A stretch of 64,000 nucleotides of DNA from the NCBI RefSeq assembly GCF_035818635.1, contig NZ_JAYLLH010000004.1:166035-230034 (forward strand). The letters are read 5' to 3'. Shown here piece by piece: positions 51,336-62,383 of the stretch. Each line of letters opens with the position of its first letter. The stretch's first letter is position 1. The stretch is from Mesobacterium_A hydrothermale (lineage in GTDB: Bacteria; Pseudomonadota; Alphaproteobacteria; Rhodobacterales; Rhodobacteraceae). Under the pieces are notes generated by a model. It made no database searches and was not told where the DNA came from. It saw only the letters and a program-made list of their open reading frames with translations. The translations under genes and the position numbers were made by a program.

Positions 51336-52301
51336 TCAAACCGCGCCCCCCGCCAGCCGCCAGGCCAGCCGCAGGGCTTCGATCGTTGACGAGGGATTGG
51401 CAATACCTTGGCCGGCAATTTCAAAGGCAGTGCCGTGGTCGGGCGAGGTGCGAATGAAGGGCAGGCCAAGCGTCACGTTCACCCCTCGGTCGAAGTCCAG
51501 GGTCTTGATCGGGATCAGCGCCTGATCGTGATACATGCAGATCGCCACGTCATAGGTTGCGCGCGCGGCGGCATGGAACATGGTATCGGCCGGCAAGGGG
51601 CCGCGGATGTCCATGCCCTCGGTCCGCAGCCTCTCCAGCAACGGAGTGATCAACGTGATCTCCTCGTGGCCCATGCGGCCGCCTTCGCCGGCATGCGGGT
51701 TCAGACCCGCCACGGCCAGGCGCGGGTGTGCGATCCCGAATTGCCGGATCAGCGCGGCATGGGTGATGCGGATGCGGCGTTCCAGCAGTTCGGTCGTCAG
51801 CGCGCGCGGCACGTCGGCCAGCGCGATATGGATCGTGATCGGCACGACACGCAACCTGTCAGAGGCCAGCATCATCACCACATCCGACTGTCCAGCCAGG
51901 TGGGCCAGGTATTCGGTATGGCCGGGAAAGGCGAACCCTGCGCCTTCGGCCAGCGCTTGCTTGTGGATCGGCAGGGTGCACAGGCCAGAGGCCGCGCCGG
52001 CCTGCGCCAGTTCGACCGCACGGGCGATGGCGGCAACCACGCCCGCGGCCTGGGCCGGTTGCGGAACGCCCGGGGTGCGCGGGCCGTCAAAAGCCAGGGG
52101 AAGGACCGGCAGGCCATCACACCCCTGCACCTCGTCCGGCCTGTCGATCATACAAACGGGCGTGTCGTCGGGCAGGTGCGCAGGATCTCCGATCAGGAAG
52201 AACGGCACCGACCCGCGCAAAGCCTGCCAAGCGGCCACGGCCAGTTCAGGGCCGATCCCAGCCGGTTCGCCACAGGTGAGGGCGACGGGGGCGGGGGTCA
52301 T
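51336..52301 (-). CDS. pdxA: 4-hydroxythreonine-4-phosphate dehydrogenase
   Basis: The 321-residue protein begins LTCGEPAGIGPELAVAAW and has PGHTEYLAHLAG, LNPHAGEGGRMGHEE and CMYHDQALIPIKTLDFDRGVNVTLGLPFIRTSPDHGTAFEIAG, whose His residues bind the metal. It oxidises 4-phosphohydroxy-L-threonine in pyridoxal-phosphate synthesis. The start overlaps the surA stop by four bases. The surA-pdxA-rsmA order is common in proteobacteria. Confidence 0.96.
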   Translation of the reverse strand: MTPAPVALTCGEPAGIGPELAVAAWQALRGSVPFFLIGDPAHLPDDTPVCMIDRPDEVQGCDGLPVLPLAFDGPRTPGVPQPAQAAGVVAAIARAVELAQAGAASGLCTLPIHKQALAEGAGFAFPGHTEYLAHLAGQSDVVMMLASDRLRVVPITIHIALADVPRALTTELLERRIRITHAALIRQFGIAHPRLAVAGLNPHAGEGGRMGHEEITLITPLLERLRTEGMDIRGPLPADTMFHAAARATYDVAICMYHDQALIPIKTLDFDRGVNVTLGLPFIRTSPDHGTAFEIAGQGIANPSSTIEALRLAWRLAGGAV

Positions 52302-53521
52302 TTCTGAACGATGCGGGCCTGCGCACGCAGTTCGGCCAGGAAACTGTCGGACATCGAGGTCAGGCGCTGATTGCGCAGACCCAGCGACAGCTGTTCGCGG
52401 TCGGCATCTTCGGTCAGTTTCAGCGTCCGACCACAGAGCATCAGCAACATCAGGGTCTGGCCGCCGTTGCGCGTCAGCGTCGTCGATACTTCACCCGGGT
52501 CCATCTTGCTCAGTTCGATGGCGATATCGTTCGAGATGTCGGACGGTGGCAATGTCACGCGCTGCAGCACCTCTTCGGGTTGGCCCTTGGCAATGCCATA
52601 AAGGTCATCGCAACGGTCCAGCTTGCTGGCGATCACGCGGGCCTGCGCCAATGCCTTGGGATCGCGTCCACCGGGTATCATGTAGGTCGCGTATTCCACC
52701 GCCCCGATTTCCGGAGCGGCATACCCGGTTTCCTCGATCGCGCGCAGTTGGAACAGCGCGACGGCGTTGGGGATCGGCAGCGGATCGGTGACATCCCCCG
52801 GCGCAAGGCCAAGGATAATTGGTTGCAGCACCGGCGGCAAATCGGTCAGGTTCTGCCAGGGCAGGCGGCCCCCGGCGCCCCGCGTGGGCGTTGCGGAATA
52901 CTGGCGCGCAAAAGACGAAAACTCGGCCTCTGACTTCGACTGTGAAATCCGGTTGGCGCGTTCCATCACCGCGGCGTTCTGGGCTGGCGGGGCCGGCATG
53001 ATGATTTCCGACATCAACACGCGGATATTGCTGCCGCGGCCGGCACCGGACAAGGCGCGGTCAAGCTCTGCGTCGCTCACGGTGACGCGCCCGGCGTATT
53101 TTGCCTGCACAAGTTGCCGCCAGCTGACCCCAGCCTTGACGAAATCGCGAAACGTCTGTTCAGCGACCCCCTGCTGGGCCAGCGCCTTGACGAATTCCTC
53201 GCGGCTGAGATTTGCGCGTTGCGCGAATTCTTCCATCCCCTGCTGGACTTCTTCCGGGGTCGGTTCAACACCGGCGGTCCGGGCCGCTTCGACGCGCAGG
53301 CGGTCGTCGATCAACTGATCGCGGGCGACCTCGATCGGATCGCCGGGCGCACGCAGGACGCGCAGCATCTGGGCACGCTGTTCGATCTCGTAGCCTGTGA
53401 TCACCATGTCATTGACGCGGATCACCGGCGAAAACAGCCCCTGTGCCTGCGCCAGGGGCGCGGCAAGGGCCAGCATCGCGGCGCAGACCAGCGTGGCAAG
53501 ACGGGGCAGAGCGGGTGTCAT
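52298..53521 (-). CDS. surA: periplasmic chaperone/peptidyl-prolyl isomerase SurA
   Basis: The 407-residue protein has a signal peptide ending in AQA near residue 26, a SurA N-terminal helical domain (VNDMVITGYEIEQRAQML, IDDRLRVEAA), and a parvulin-like region (about 180-275) with FSSFARQYSATPTRGAGGRLPW and LGLAPGDVTDPLPIPNAVALFQL. A second, degenerate domain follows. It escorts outer-membrane proteins such as LptD, encoded immediately upstream, to the BAM complex. Confidence 0.92.
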   Translation of the reverse strand: MTPALPRLATLVCAAMLALAAPLAQAQGLFSPVIRVNDMVITGYEIEQRAQMLRVLRAPGDPIEVARDQLIDDRLRVEAARTAGVEPTPEEVQQGMEEFAQRANLSREEFVKALAQQGVAEQTFRDFVKAGVSWRQLVQAKYAGRVTVSDAELDRALSGAGRGSNIRVLMSEIIMPAPPAQNAAVMERANRISQSKSEAEFSSFARQYSATPTRGAGGRLPWQNLTDLPPVLQPIILGLAPGDVTDPLPIPNAVALFQLRAIEETGYAAPEIGAVEYATYMIPGGRDPKALAQARVIASKLDRCDDLYGIAKGQPEEVLQRVTLPPSDISNDIAIELSKMDPGEVSTTLTRNGGQTLMLLMLCGRTLKLTEDADREQLSLGLRNQRLTSMSDSFLAELRAQARIVQK

Positions 53522-53532
53522 TCTTTGTCCTC

Positions 53533-55674
53533 TCAGCTACAGGTCCGACGGAAATCCTTGGCGCTGCCGCCGGTGCTGAACCCTTTCAGCGACACGGTCA
53601 GGCCGAAGTCCGTCGATGGCTCGACGTTAGTGGAACTGGCATAGCGGCGCGAGACCGAAAAGCCCACCTCTACGCATTCGTTACGGTAATCCAGCCGCAG
53701 GCTGGTTTTTGCAAGGTCGTCTGATGACAGGTCATAGCGCCAGTTGGCGGTGGCTGTCCAATAGCGGTTAAGGTCATAACTGCCGTCGAAATTCCATTCC
53801 GACAAGCTGCGGGTACGGCCTTCTGCCGCGTCGGCGGGCAGCAGCACATAGGTCGCCCCAAGGTCATAACGCCCACGGCTCAGCCCGGCGCGGGCCTCGG
53901 CCTTGCCGACGTTCAAGCTGTCGTTCATCAGCCCCCGCGCCGTCAGTGACAGCCCCCACTGGTTGGAAAACTGTCCGGCGATCAGCCAGTCCGACATCGT
54001 GCCGGTCAGCCCCGACGACGCGGTAAAGCTCGCATCGGCGGCATCGCGCCAGATCCGCCCGATTGTCAGCCCCGCGCTCCAGCCGCCGGGGTCGTCGCGG
54101 CGCCAGCGCAGACCCATGGCTGAAACAGCACCGCGCTCGCGCCGGTCGGCGGACGGAAAGCGCGACAGCGACAAAAGGTTGCCTTCGTCGAATTCGACGC
54201 GGGTGCTTTCGTCATTGGGCAGGGCATGGCGCATGCCACTGACCCAGCCCGTCTGCATGATCGGTTCGACTATCACCCGCGCACCGCCAGCGGTGGTTTT
54301 GACCCAAGGCCAGCGCAATTCCAGCGACGTAGCCGAGGTCAGTTGCGACACGTCCGACGCCATTGTGCTGTCCTGGCGGATGCGAAACCGATCGGCCCAG
54401 ACCGTCGCTGTGATCCCGGCACGGATCCCCGCAGGCAAGGTCCAGCGATTGAGATACGTGAAGGACGCGTTCAGCCGCGCCACGTCGCGCCCGTCGATAA
54501 TGGTGTCGGCATCGGCGCTGTCGATGTCCAGGTCGGAATAGCGGTAGTGGCCGTGGGCCGTCAGCGCAGTGCGGAATTCGCCGCCAAGAATTTTGGGGAA
54601 AAACCGTTTTTCCATCCGCACATCGCCGACGATCGTGGGCTGGGTGGCGTTGTCTTCGTTGGTGCGCAGGGATTCGAAGTGATACGCCTGCGCAGTCAGG
54701 ATGCCGTCGCGCCGGACCTTTTCGACCGTCAGGTTGGATTCCAACCTGTCCTGGTCGGAATAGTTGTAATCTGACAGGTAGGACGGATCGCTGACGGTTT
54801 CGATCGAAAACCGCAGTTTGAAGTCGTGGGGCAGATCGAAGGCGCCATCGGCAAACAACCTGCCGCGCGCGGTGTCGCGTACCAGCGTGTCCTGGCTCAG
54901 CGCGGCGTTGATCTCGATGTCGCCATTGGCAAAGGCGCGGCGCATGCGCGCTTCCAAGGTGCGCGTCACGGGCGAGATGTAGGGCGTCAACGTCAGATCG
55001 GTGTGATCCCCGATCGGGATGAAATAGGGCGCACGCACGCCGAAACCCAAAAGCGTGCTGGACCGGAACTCAGGGATCAGGAAGCCGCGCGCGCGTTTGA
55101 GCGTCGGGTCGGGAAGGCGCAGGCGCGGCATGTAGAACACAGGCACATCCAGCACGCGCAACTGCGCCTGGTCAAAATAGATCTGGCGTTCCTGCTGATC
55201 GTGGATCACTCGCGCGGCGCGCAATTGCCACAGCGGCACGTCGTTCGGCCCGCAGATCTGGCAAGAGGTGACTGCCACCTTGGACATTGACGTATAGCGC
55301 CCACCGACGCGGCGCGCCTCGACTGCTGCGAACTGCAACTGTTCGTCCAGCACCATGCGCGCACCGCGCAACAGTCCGTTCTCGAACCCCGTGTCCAGTT
55401 CTGCCGCGTCGGCGATCAGAACATTGCCGGTCTCGTCCGTGATCCGTACCGGGCCTTCCACGCTGACGCTGTCGCTGGCCTTGTCATAGACGATCCGGCT
55501 CGCGGTCAGGCGCTGACCGTTGTGCAGCGCCTCGACATTGCCGGTCGCGATCAGCCGGTTGTCATTTTCCACATAGACCTGATCGGCCAGCAAAAGCGCC
55601 GGATCGTTGGCCGCAGTCTGCGCCGCCGCAAGCGACGCGGTTGCCATGAACACGGCAAGAGGAAGCCAGCGCAT
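53533..55674 (-). CDS. lptD: LPS-assembly outer-membrane protein LptD
   Basis: The 713-residue protein has a signal peptide, an OstA-type N-terminal domain (NDNRLIATGNVEALHNGQRLTASRI), and a large C-terminal barrel. Cys-x-x-Cys in VTSCQIC and single Cys in NECVEV and RRTC near the end are the likely disulfide partners known to be needed for LptD maturation. It delivers LPS to the cell surface. The first codon in the open frame is TTG 55677, but ATG 55674 is the better start and gives an ATGA overlap with the stop of lptG; GAGGAAGG lies upstream. Confidence 0.95.
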   Translation of the reverse strand: MRWLPLAVFMATASLAAAQTAANDPALLLADQVYVENDNRLIATGNVEALHNGQRLTASRIVYDKASDSVSVEGPVRITDETGNVLIADAAELDTGFENGLLRGARMVLDEQLQFAAVEARRVGGRYTSMSKVAVTSCQICGPNDVPLWQLRAARVIHDQQERQIYFDQAQLRVLDVPVFYMPRLRLPDPTLKRARGFLIPEFRSSTLLGFGVRAPYFIPIGDHTDLTLTPYISPVTRTLEARMRRAFANGDIEINAALSQDTLVRDTARGRLFADGAFDLPHDFKLRFSIETVSDPSYLSDYNYSDQDRLESNLTVEKVRRDGILTAQAYHFESLRTNEDNATQPTIVGDVRMEKRFFPKILGGEFRTALTAHGHYRYSDLDIDSADADTIIDGRDVARLNASFTYLNRWTLPAGIRAGITATVWADRFRIRQDSTMASDVSQLTSATSLELRWPWVKTTAGGARVIVEPIMQTGWVSGMRHALPNDESTRVEFDEGNLLSLSRFPSADRRERGAVSAMGLRWRRDDPGGWSAGLTIGRIWRDAADASFTASSGLTGTMSDWLIAGQFSNQWGLSLTARGLMNDSLNVGKAEARAGLSRGRYDLGATYVLLPADAAEGRTRSLSEWNFDGSYDLNRYWTATANWRYDLSSDDLAKTSLRLDYRNECVEVGFSVSRRYASSTNVEPSTDFGLTVSLKGFSTGGSAKDFRRTCS

Positions 55675-56768
55675 CAACCTTCCTCTCTTTGCAGGATCAG
55701 ACCCAGGGCCAGAAGGATCGACGCCACCGGCGGCGCCCAGGCGGCAAGGATCGGGTTCACCTGTCCGTTTTCTCCCAGGATCTGGGCAAAGTTGCGAACA
55801 TAATACAAGCCAAACCCCAGCAGCACTGCCGCCAGCACGGATGTGCCGGTGCGCCCCATCCGGGCATGGCGCATGGTGAACGCGGCCCCGACCAGCACCA
55901 TGGCCAAAAGAAACAGCGGCTTGGCAAGTTCCATTTGCAACCAGACAAGATGCCGGCGGGCAGAGAAACCCGCGACCTCAAGCTGGCGGATATAGGTGGG
56001 CAGATCCCAGATCGGCACCGCCGAGGGCGTTCCGAAACTGTCGCGGATGCCTTCTTGGGTCAGGGTCGATGGCAGGCGCAGTTCCTTGAAGGTTTCGGAA
56101 TTGGCCTCGGCGTTCTGGTTGCCGACCAAGGGCCAGACCTTGGCGTTGCGCAGCACCCAGGCCCCGTCCTGCAACCGGGCCGAGTTGGCTTCGACCCGCT
56201 TGTCGGGGCCAACGCCGGGGGCATAGCCGACAAAGGTCACGTCATACAGCACACTGGCATCGGCGTTGGCGCGCGAGGCCCGGATCACGGTCTGCCCGTT
56301 GGCATCGCCCTGCCGCAGCCACAGCCCTTCGGACCCAATGGAAAAGGTGTTGACGCCACCGTTTCGGTAAAGTTCCTTCAGGTCGCTGTAGCGCTTGGAC
56401 GTGGCGGCAACGATCGGGTTGAGCATTGCCACCGCAAGACACCCCAGCAGCAGCGCGGTCAGCGCAGGCGACAGAATCGCAACGGTGCCCGACCGGCCGG
56501 CTGCGCGGATCACCACCAGTTCCGACGACCGTGCCAACCCAAGAAAGAGCGCAATCGCAGACAGGATCATGATCAGCGGCAGGATCTGATAGATGCCTTC
56601 AGGCGTATTCAGCAGCGTCAGTTTGAAAATGTCGCCAAAGCCGACGTAGGCATCGAACCGACGCATCTGTTCGACAAGATCAAGCAGCGTCAGAAAGGCA
56701 AAAAACACCGCGAAGATCGTCGCGAAGGTGAGCAGAAACCGGCGGGCGACGTAAAGATGCAAGGTCAT
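55674..56768 (-). CDS. lptG: LPS export permease LptG
   Basis: The 364-residue inner-membrane protein has three N-terminal and three C-terminal membrane helices around a periplasmic jellyroll-like domain, as in the YjgP/YjgQ family. LDLVEQMRRF and SSELVVIRAAGRS near residue 80 are typical. With LptF and the LptB ATPase (not in the window) it extracts LPS from the inner membrane. ATG 56768 overlaps the lptF stop by four bases. Confidence 0.94.
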   Translation of the reverse strand: MTLHLYVARRFLLTFATIFAVFFAFLTLLDLVEQMRRFDAYVGFGDIFKLTLLNTPEGIYQILPLIMILSAIALFLGLARSSELVVIRAAGRSGTVAILSPALTALLLGCLAVAMLNPIVAATSKRYSDLKELYRNGGVNTFSIGSEGLWLRQGDANGQTVIRASRANADASVLYDVTFVGYAPGVGPDKRVEANSARLQDGAWVLRNAKVWPLVGNQNAEANSETFKELRLPSTLTQEGIRDSFGTPSAVPIWDLPTYIRQLEVAGFSARRHLVWLQMELAKPLFLLAMVLVGAAFTMRHARMGRTGTSVLAAVLLGFGLYYVRNFAQILGENGQVNPILAAWAPPVASILLALGLILQREEG

Positions 56769-57892
56769 GCCGTCACCTCTTTCGCAGGGCGGTGCCTGCG
56801 GAACGGTTTCGACGTCCATTGCAGCATGCCGGCCGCCAGCACCAGCCCCACAACACTGGGCAGGTAGATGAGCGGCCAAAGGTTGGCATCGCTGCGCACC
56901 GGGTCTGTCACCGCACTTTCCGCAAGCTTGACGACCACCAGCAGGAAGATTGCGCCAACGATCTGGCGCCCGACGCCAAATCGGCTGAAACCGCCCAGCA
57001 GCAGCGTGGAAAAACCGATCAATGCCGCCACAAGGCACAGCAGCGGTTGCTGGAACCGGCTGTGCAGTTGTTCCATCACCCTCGGCAGGGATTCGTCGGT
57101 CAACCGCGCCGCCTTTTGCGGATCGGTCAGCAGTAGCACCGTGGACAAGTGATCCAAACGGGTGCGGGAAACGTCATCTGTTGTCAGAAAGCCGCTGACA
57201 TCATAGGTGAATTCCGAAAAATGCGTCGTCGCCAGCCGTTCGGTTTCCGCGAAATAGCTTTGCGCCATACCTTCCAGCATCACCAGCCGTGGCGCGGTAT
57301 CACCGCGCAGCAAATAGGCCTTGTTCGCGGTATAGGTGACCGAGCGGTCCTCTTGCCGGCGGTCCGACAGGTAGACATCCAGCAATTCGCCGTCGTCAGT
57401 GATGTCGCGAATGTAAAAGGTCACCCCTTCGGTCGGATGCAGGAACATACCTTCTCGCAAAAGTCGCGCGGAAAGCGAGCCCGAGATCTCGGCCTCTCGC
57501 CGGGCCAGTTGCGATGACGATGCCGGGATCAGCAGATGGGTCAGGATCGACATCATCACCATCAGGATCACCCCGAAGGCAAAGACCGGCCGCGAAAGCC
57601 GCCACGGGCTGAAACCGGTGGCCTGCACCACGGTCAGTTCGCTGTCGTTGGACAGCCGGTTGGTCACATAGACGGCCGCGGCAAAAGCCGCCATCGGCAG
57701 CACAAGCCCGATCACCTTGGGCAGGGACAAGGCCGTAAATTCAAGGAACACGCCCGCGGAATGGCCATCGGCAATCAGCCGGTCGAACAGGATCACCGCG
57801 CGATTGACCCAGTAGACCGACACCAGGACCAGCGCGAAGAACCCGAACAGAACCATCAACTGCGACAGGACGTATCTGTCGAATCGTGCCAA
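56765..57892 (-). CDS. lptF: LPS export permease LptF
   Basis: The 375-residue partner of LptG shows the same topology: N-terminal FDRYVLSQLMVLFGFFALVLV, VTNRLSNDSELTVVQATGFS, a periplasmic domain, and C-terminal membrane helices. The start is probably TTG 57892 because the RFDRY stretch is conserved in related proteins; ATG 57856 would cut into the first helix. No clear ribosome-binding site is seen for the TTG. First gene of the lptF-lptG-lptD-surA-pdxA-rsmA operon, diverging from pepA. Confidence 0.93.
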   Translation of the reverse strand: MARFDRYVLSQLMVLFGFFALVLVSVYWVNRAVILFDRLIADGHSAGVFLEFTALSLPKVIGLVLPMAAFAAAVYVTNRLSNDSELTVVQATGFSPWRLSRPVFAFGVILMVMMSILTHLLIPASSSQLARREAEISGSLSARLLREGMFLHPTEGVTFYIRDITDDGELLDVYLSDRRQEDRSVTYTANKAYLLRGDTAPRLVMLEGMAQSYFAETERLATTHFSEFTYDVSGFLTTDDVSRTRLDHLSTVLLLTDPQKAARLTDESLPRVMEQLHSRFQQPLLCLVAALIGFSTLLLGGFSRFGVGRQIVGAIFLLVVVKLAESAVTDPVRSDANLWPLIYLPSVVGLVLAAGMLQWTSKPFRRHRPAKEVTA

Positions 57893-58034
57893 AGACCAAA
57901 ATCCCCCTGTCGTCCTGACTGACGCAGACTTTACCGGAACAGGGCTTGGGGGAAAACCACGCTCTGGTCAATGCCCCGGTCGCGCGCTACCCATGGGCAA
58001 AGCCTCGCCAACAACACAAAAAAAGGAACCCCAC

Positions 58035-59501
58035 ATGACCGATCTCCGTTCCATTTCCTTTTCTGCGCCCGATCAGGAGACCATTGCCGAGGCCAATGGC
58101 CACGTAGCGATCTTCGTGGATGCAGATGGCAAACTGGATGCGTTGGCGCGCAAGGTGAATACGCTGACCCGTGGCGCGGTGAAACGCGTGGTGGAAGGGG
58201 CCGGTTGGGACGGCAAGAAACCCGGTCAGGTGCAAACGCTGAGCTATCCCGCCGGGTTGGCGGCAGATGCGCTGCATATTATCTGCCTGCCACGTCGCCC
58301 CACGGTGATCGAGGCGCGCAAGGCCGGGGCGATGCTGGCCAAGGCCGCCGGAAAATCCGCGCTGACGCTGCTCTGCGGTACGCTGAAACGGGCAGAGGAT
58401 CTTGCGATGGGTCTGGCGCTGCGCAGCTATGACTTCACCGACCACAAGTCCGACAAGGGCGAAGCGCCGGCAGCCGCGACCGTTCAGGTCAACGACCCCG
58501 CCGCGGCCGAGGCCGCCTTTGCCCCGCTTGCCGCAGTGGCCGAGGGCATTTTCTTTACCCGCGATCTGGTGAACGAACCGGCCAACGTGCTGACCACCAC
58601 CGAATTCGCCAACCGGCTGGACGCGATGGCCGCGTTGGGGCTGGAGGTCGAGGTTTTGGAGGAAGACAGGCTGGCCGAACTGAAAATGGGTGCACTGCTG
58701 GCGGTGGGGCAGGGCTCTGCCAGCCCGTCCAAGGTTGTGGTCATGCGCTGGACCGGTGGTGGCGAAGCAGCCCCGCTGGCACTGGTCGGGAAGGGGGTGG
58801 TTTTCGACACCGGAGGGATCTCGTTGAAACCCGCTGGCGGCATGGAAGACATGACGATGGACATGGGTGGCGCGGGCGTCGTTGCCGGCACGATGATGGC
58901 GCTGGCCAAACGCAAGGCCCAAGCCAATGTCGTGGGGCTGGTCGGACTTGTGGAAAACATGCCCTCAGGCGCTGCAACGCGTCCGGGGGACGTGGTGACC
59001 TCAATGAAGGGCGATACGATCGAGGTGATCAACACCGATGCCGAAGGCCGGTTGGTGCTGTGTGACGTGATGTGGTACGCGCAGGAAACCTTCAAACCTG
59101 CCGCAATGATCGATCTCGCCACCCTGACAGGGGCCTGTATCATCGCGCTGGGGCATGAAAACGCGGCCGTTTATGTCAACGACGATCCGCTGGCGAAAAA
59201 CCTTTTGTCGGCAGCAGAGGTCGAAGGCGAGGGTGCGTGGCGAATGCCGCTTGGTCAAGCCTATGACGACATGCTGAAATCCCCGATCGCTGACATGAAG
59301 AACGTCGGCGGTCGTCCCGCCGGGTCGATCACCGCCGCACAGTTCCTGAAGCGTTTCGTGCAGGACGGTACCCCATGGGCCCATATCGACATTGCCGGCG
59401 TTGCACATCGCGCGGGCGAACACGACCTTGGTCCGCGTGGGGCGACGGGGTGGGGCGTCATGGCGCTGAACCGGCTTGTTCGGGATAGCTACGAGGGGTG
59501 A
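58035..59501 (+). CDS. pepA: leucyl aminopeptidase (M17)
   Basis: The 488-residue enzyme has the M17 signature NTDAEGRL and the metal-binding VGKGVVFDTGGISLKP, DMGGAGVVAG and LATLTGACIIALG segments, with an N-terminal macro-like domain. It removes N-terminal residues from peptides as a hexamer with two metal ions per subunit. ATG 58035 has AAAAGGAAC upstream. The adjacent holC gene follows after five bases, a common pairing in proteobacteria. Confidence 0.95.
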   Translation: MTDLRSISFSAPDQETIAEANGHVAIFVDADGKLDALARKVNTLTRGAVKRVVEGAGWDGKKPGQVQTLSYPAGLAADALHIICLPRRPTVIEARKAGAMLAKAAGKSALTLLCGTLKRAEDLAMGLALRSYDFTDHKSDKGEAPAAATVQVNDPAAAEAAFAPLAAVAEGIFFTRDLVNEPANVLTTTEFANRLDAMAALGLEVEVLEEDRLAELKMGALLAVGQGSASPSKVVVMRWTGGGEAAPLALVGKGVVFDTGGISLKPAGGMEDMTMDMGGAGVVAGTMMALAKRKAQANVVGLVGLVENMPSGAATRPGDVVTSMKGDTIEVINTDAEGRLVLCDVMWYAQETFKPAAMIDLATLTGACIIALGHENAAVYVNDDPLAKNLLSAAEVEGEGAWRMPLGQAYDDMLKSPIADMKNVGGRPAGSITAAQFLKRFVQDGTPWAHIDIAGVAHRAGEHDLGPRGATGWGVMALNRLVRDSYEG

Positions 59502-59505
59502 TGCC

Positions 59506-59982
59506 GTGGGCGCGGCCTATTTCTATCACCTGACGCATCGCCCGCTGGAGGTCGCGCTGCCGCAACTGCTGGACCGCGCCCTTGCCGCAGGCTGGCGGGT
59601 GGCGGTGCGCGGCACGGATCCGGGGCGGATAGGCTGGCTGGACGAAAAGCTTTGGCTTGGACCTGAAGAGGGGTTTTTGCCGCATGGCTGTGCCGGGGGC
59701 GCGCATGACGCCCATCAGCCGATCCTGCTGACGACGGCGCGCGACGCGGCCAACATACCGCAGTGCGTGATGACAATCGACGGCGCCCCGATCGACGCGG
59801 CAGAGGTCAAGTCATTGCAACGGGTCTGCATCCTGTTCGACGGCACAAACGGCGACGCGGTGCAGGCTGCGCGGGTGCAGTGGAAGGCGCTGACCAGCGC
59901 AGGATGCGCGGCGCAATACTGGGCCGAAGACGGCGGACGCTGGGAATGCCGCGCCGAACGCCCCGCAAGCGACGACACGTAA
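59506..59982 (+). CDS. holC: DNA polymerase III chi subunit
   Basis: The 158-residue protein reads FYHLTHRPLEVALPQLLDRALAAGWRVAV at the N-terminus and DEKLWLGPEEGFLPHG in the middle, both characteristic of HolC. It links the clamp loader to SSB. The start is GTG 59506, five bases after the pepA stop; an ATG at 59501 is in another frame. The tRNA gene lies about 100 bases downstream. Confidence 0.9.
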   Translation: MGAAYFYHLTHRPLEVALPQLLDRALAAGWRVAVRGTDPGRIGWLDEKLWLGPEEGFLPHGCAGGAHDAHQPILLTTARDAANIPQCVMTIDGAPIDAAEVKSLQRVCILFDGTNGDAVQAARVQWKALTSAGCAAQYWAEDGGRWECRAERPASDDT

Positions 59983-60035
59983 GGAAGTTTCGCGCGGGCC
60001 CTTGAAATTAAAACAAAAAAATCTTCCGAAAGGGG

Positions 60036-60064
60036 TTGCGCTCCGTGTAACAGAAGCGTAAATC
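60036..60064 (+). promoter_or_regulatory. promoter of tRNA-fMet
   Basis: TTGCGC (60036-60041), a 17-base spacer and TAAATC (60059-60064) form a sigma-70-like pair, with an A-rich stretch at 60006-60022 upstream that could act as an UP element. The tRNA begins 17 bases after the -10. Confidence 0.6.
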
Positions 60065-60080
60065 ACCCCCTACCAAGTGA

Positions 60081-61763
<1,683 letters not shown>

Positions 61764-61775
61764 GCGATAGCCCCC

Positions 61776-61997
61776 TTAATCGCGGAGGCGAGCCTGTGCA
61801 TGCCGCCTGTTCTCTGTCTCAACGAAATCTCTCGCCGCCTGCCGTGCCAACAGGCGAACAAGGTTGACCAGCCGCGGATCATCGCCAGCAGAAGAGAGGC
61901 GTGCGATGTTGTTCTCAGTCGCTCCGCCATCCCGAGATGGTTCTTGGGCGACTTCTGAGGCGTCAGCCCCCGGCCTATGTTTGCGGTCCCATTCCAT
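61776..61997 (-). CDS. small recombinase-linked protein
   Basis: A 73-residue ORF ending 12 bases before the recombinase start. The N-terminus is polar; the C-terminal part (DPRLVNLVRLLARQAARDFVETENRRH) is a basic amphipathic helix of a kind often found in short ORFs preceding alphaproteobacterial recombinases. It might be a recombination directionality factor or a DNA-binding regulator, but this is inference. ATG 61997 is chosen; an upstream ATG at 62093 would extend it to 105 residues. Confidence 0.6.
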   Translation of the reverse strand: MEWDRKHRPGADASEVAQEPSRDGGATENNIARLSSAGDDPRLVNLVRLLARQAARDFVETENRRHAQARLRD

Positions 61998-62383
61998 AGT
62001 CGCCAGCCTGCCAGAGGGTGGCGCGCGTACGAAGGAAAAAGCCGATGCAGAATAGAGGGTTGAAGGTGGGTTGAGCGCGCATTTTCGTAGCATGGCGTAT
62101 AAATGGCTGCTTTAGCGTCGCGCAAATCGGCGGCCCGGAAACCGGAGATACTGCGCTGTTCTATGCGATTTCTCACCATTTCGGGGTCCTTAGCTGTGGC
62201 GGGGTCCGAAGACCGTTGCCTGAAAGAAGTCTGCCATAGGCTGCCCGGATCGCGCAACGCGGGTGTGCTTGAGGCGCGGGAAGCCGCCACTGGACCGGCG
62301 AAAGAGCAAGAGACTGGAGGGGGTGCCGTGACGGGTTGAGGGCTGGAGGAGAGGCCTCCGGCGCCCGTCGCGGAGGTTTCCCC
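61998..62383. other. divergent non-coding region in the element
   Basis: About 390 bases between the small recombinase-linked gene (minus) and the DUF932 gene (plus). I see no supported gene or RNA. It must contain the promoters for both sides; the only firm site is GGAGG at 62372-62376 ahead of the DUF932 start. Confidence 0.5.

Noticed and set aside
59501..59510. ATG at 59501 as the holC start
   Set aside because: It is out of frame with the HolC-like protein; GTG 59506 is in frame.
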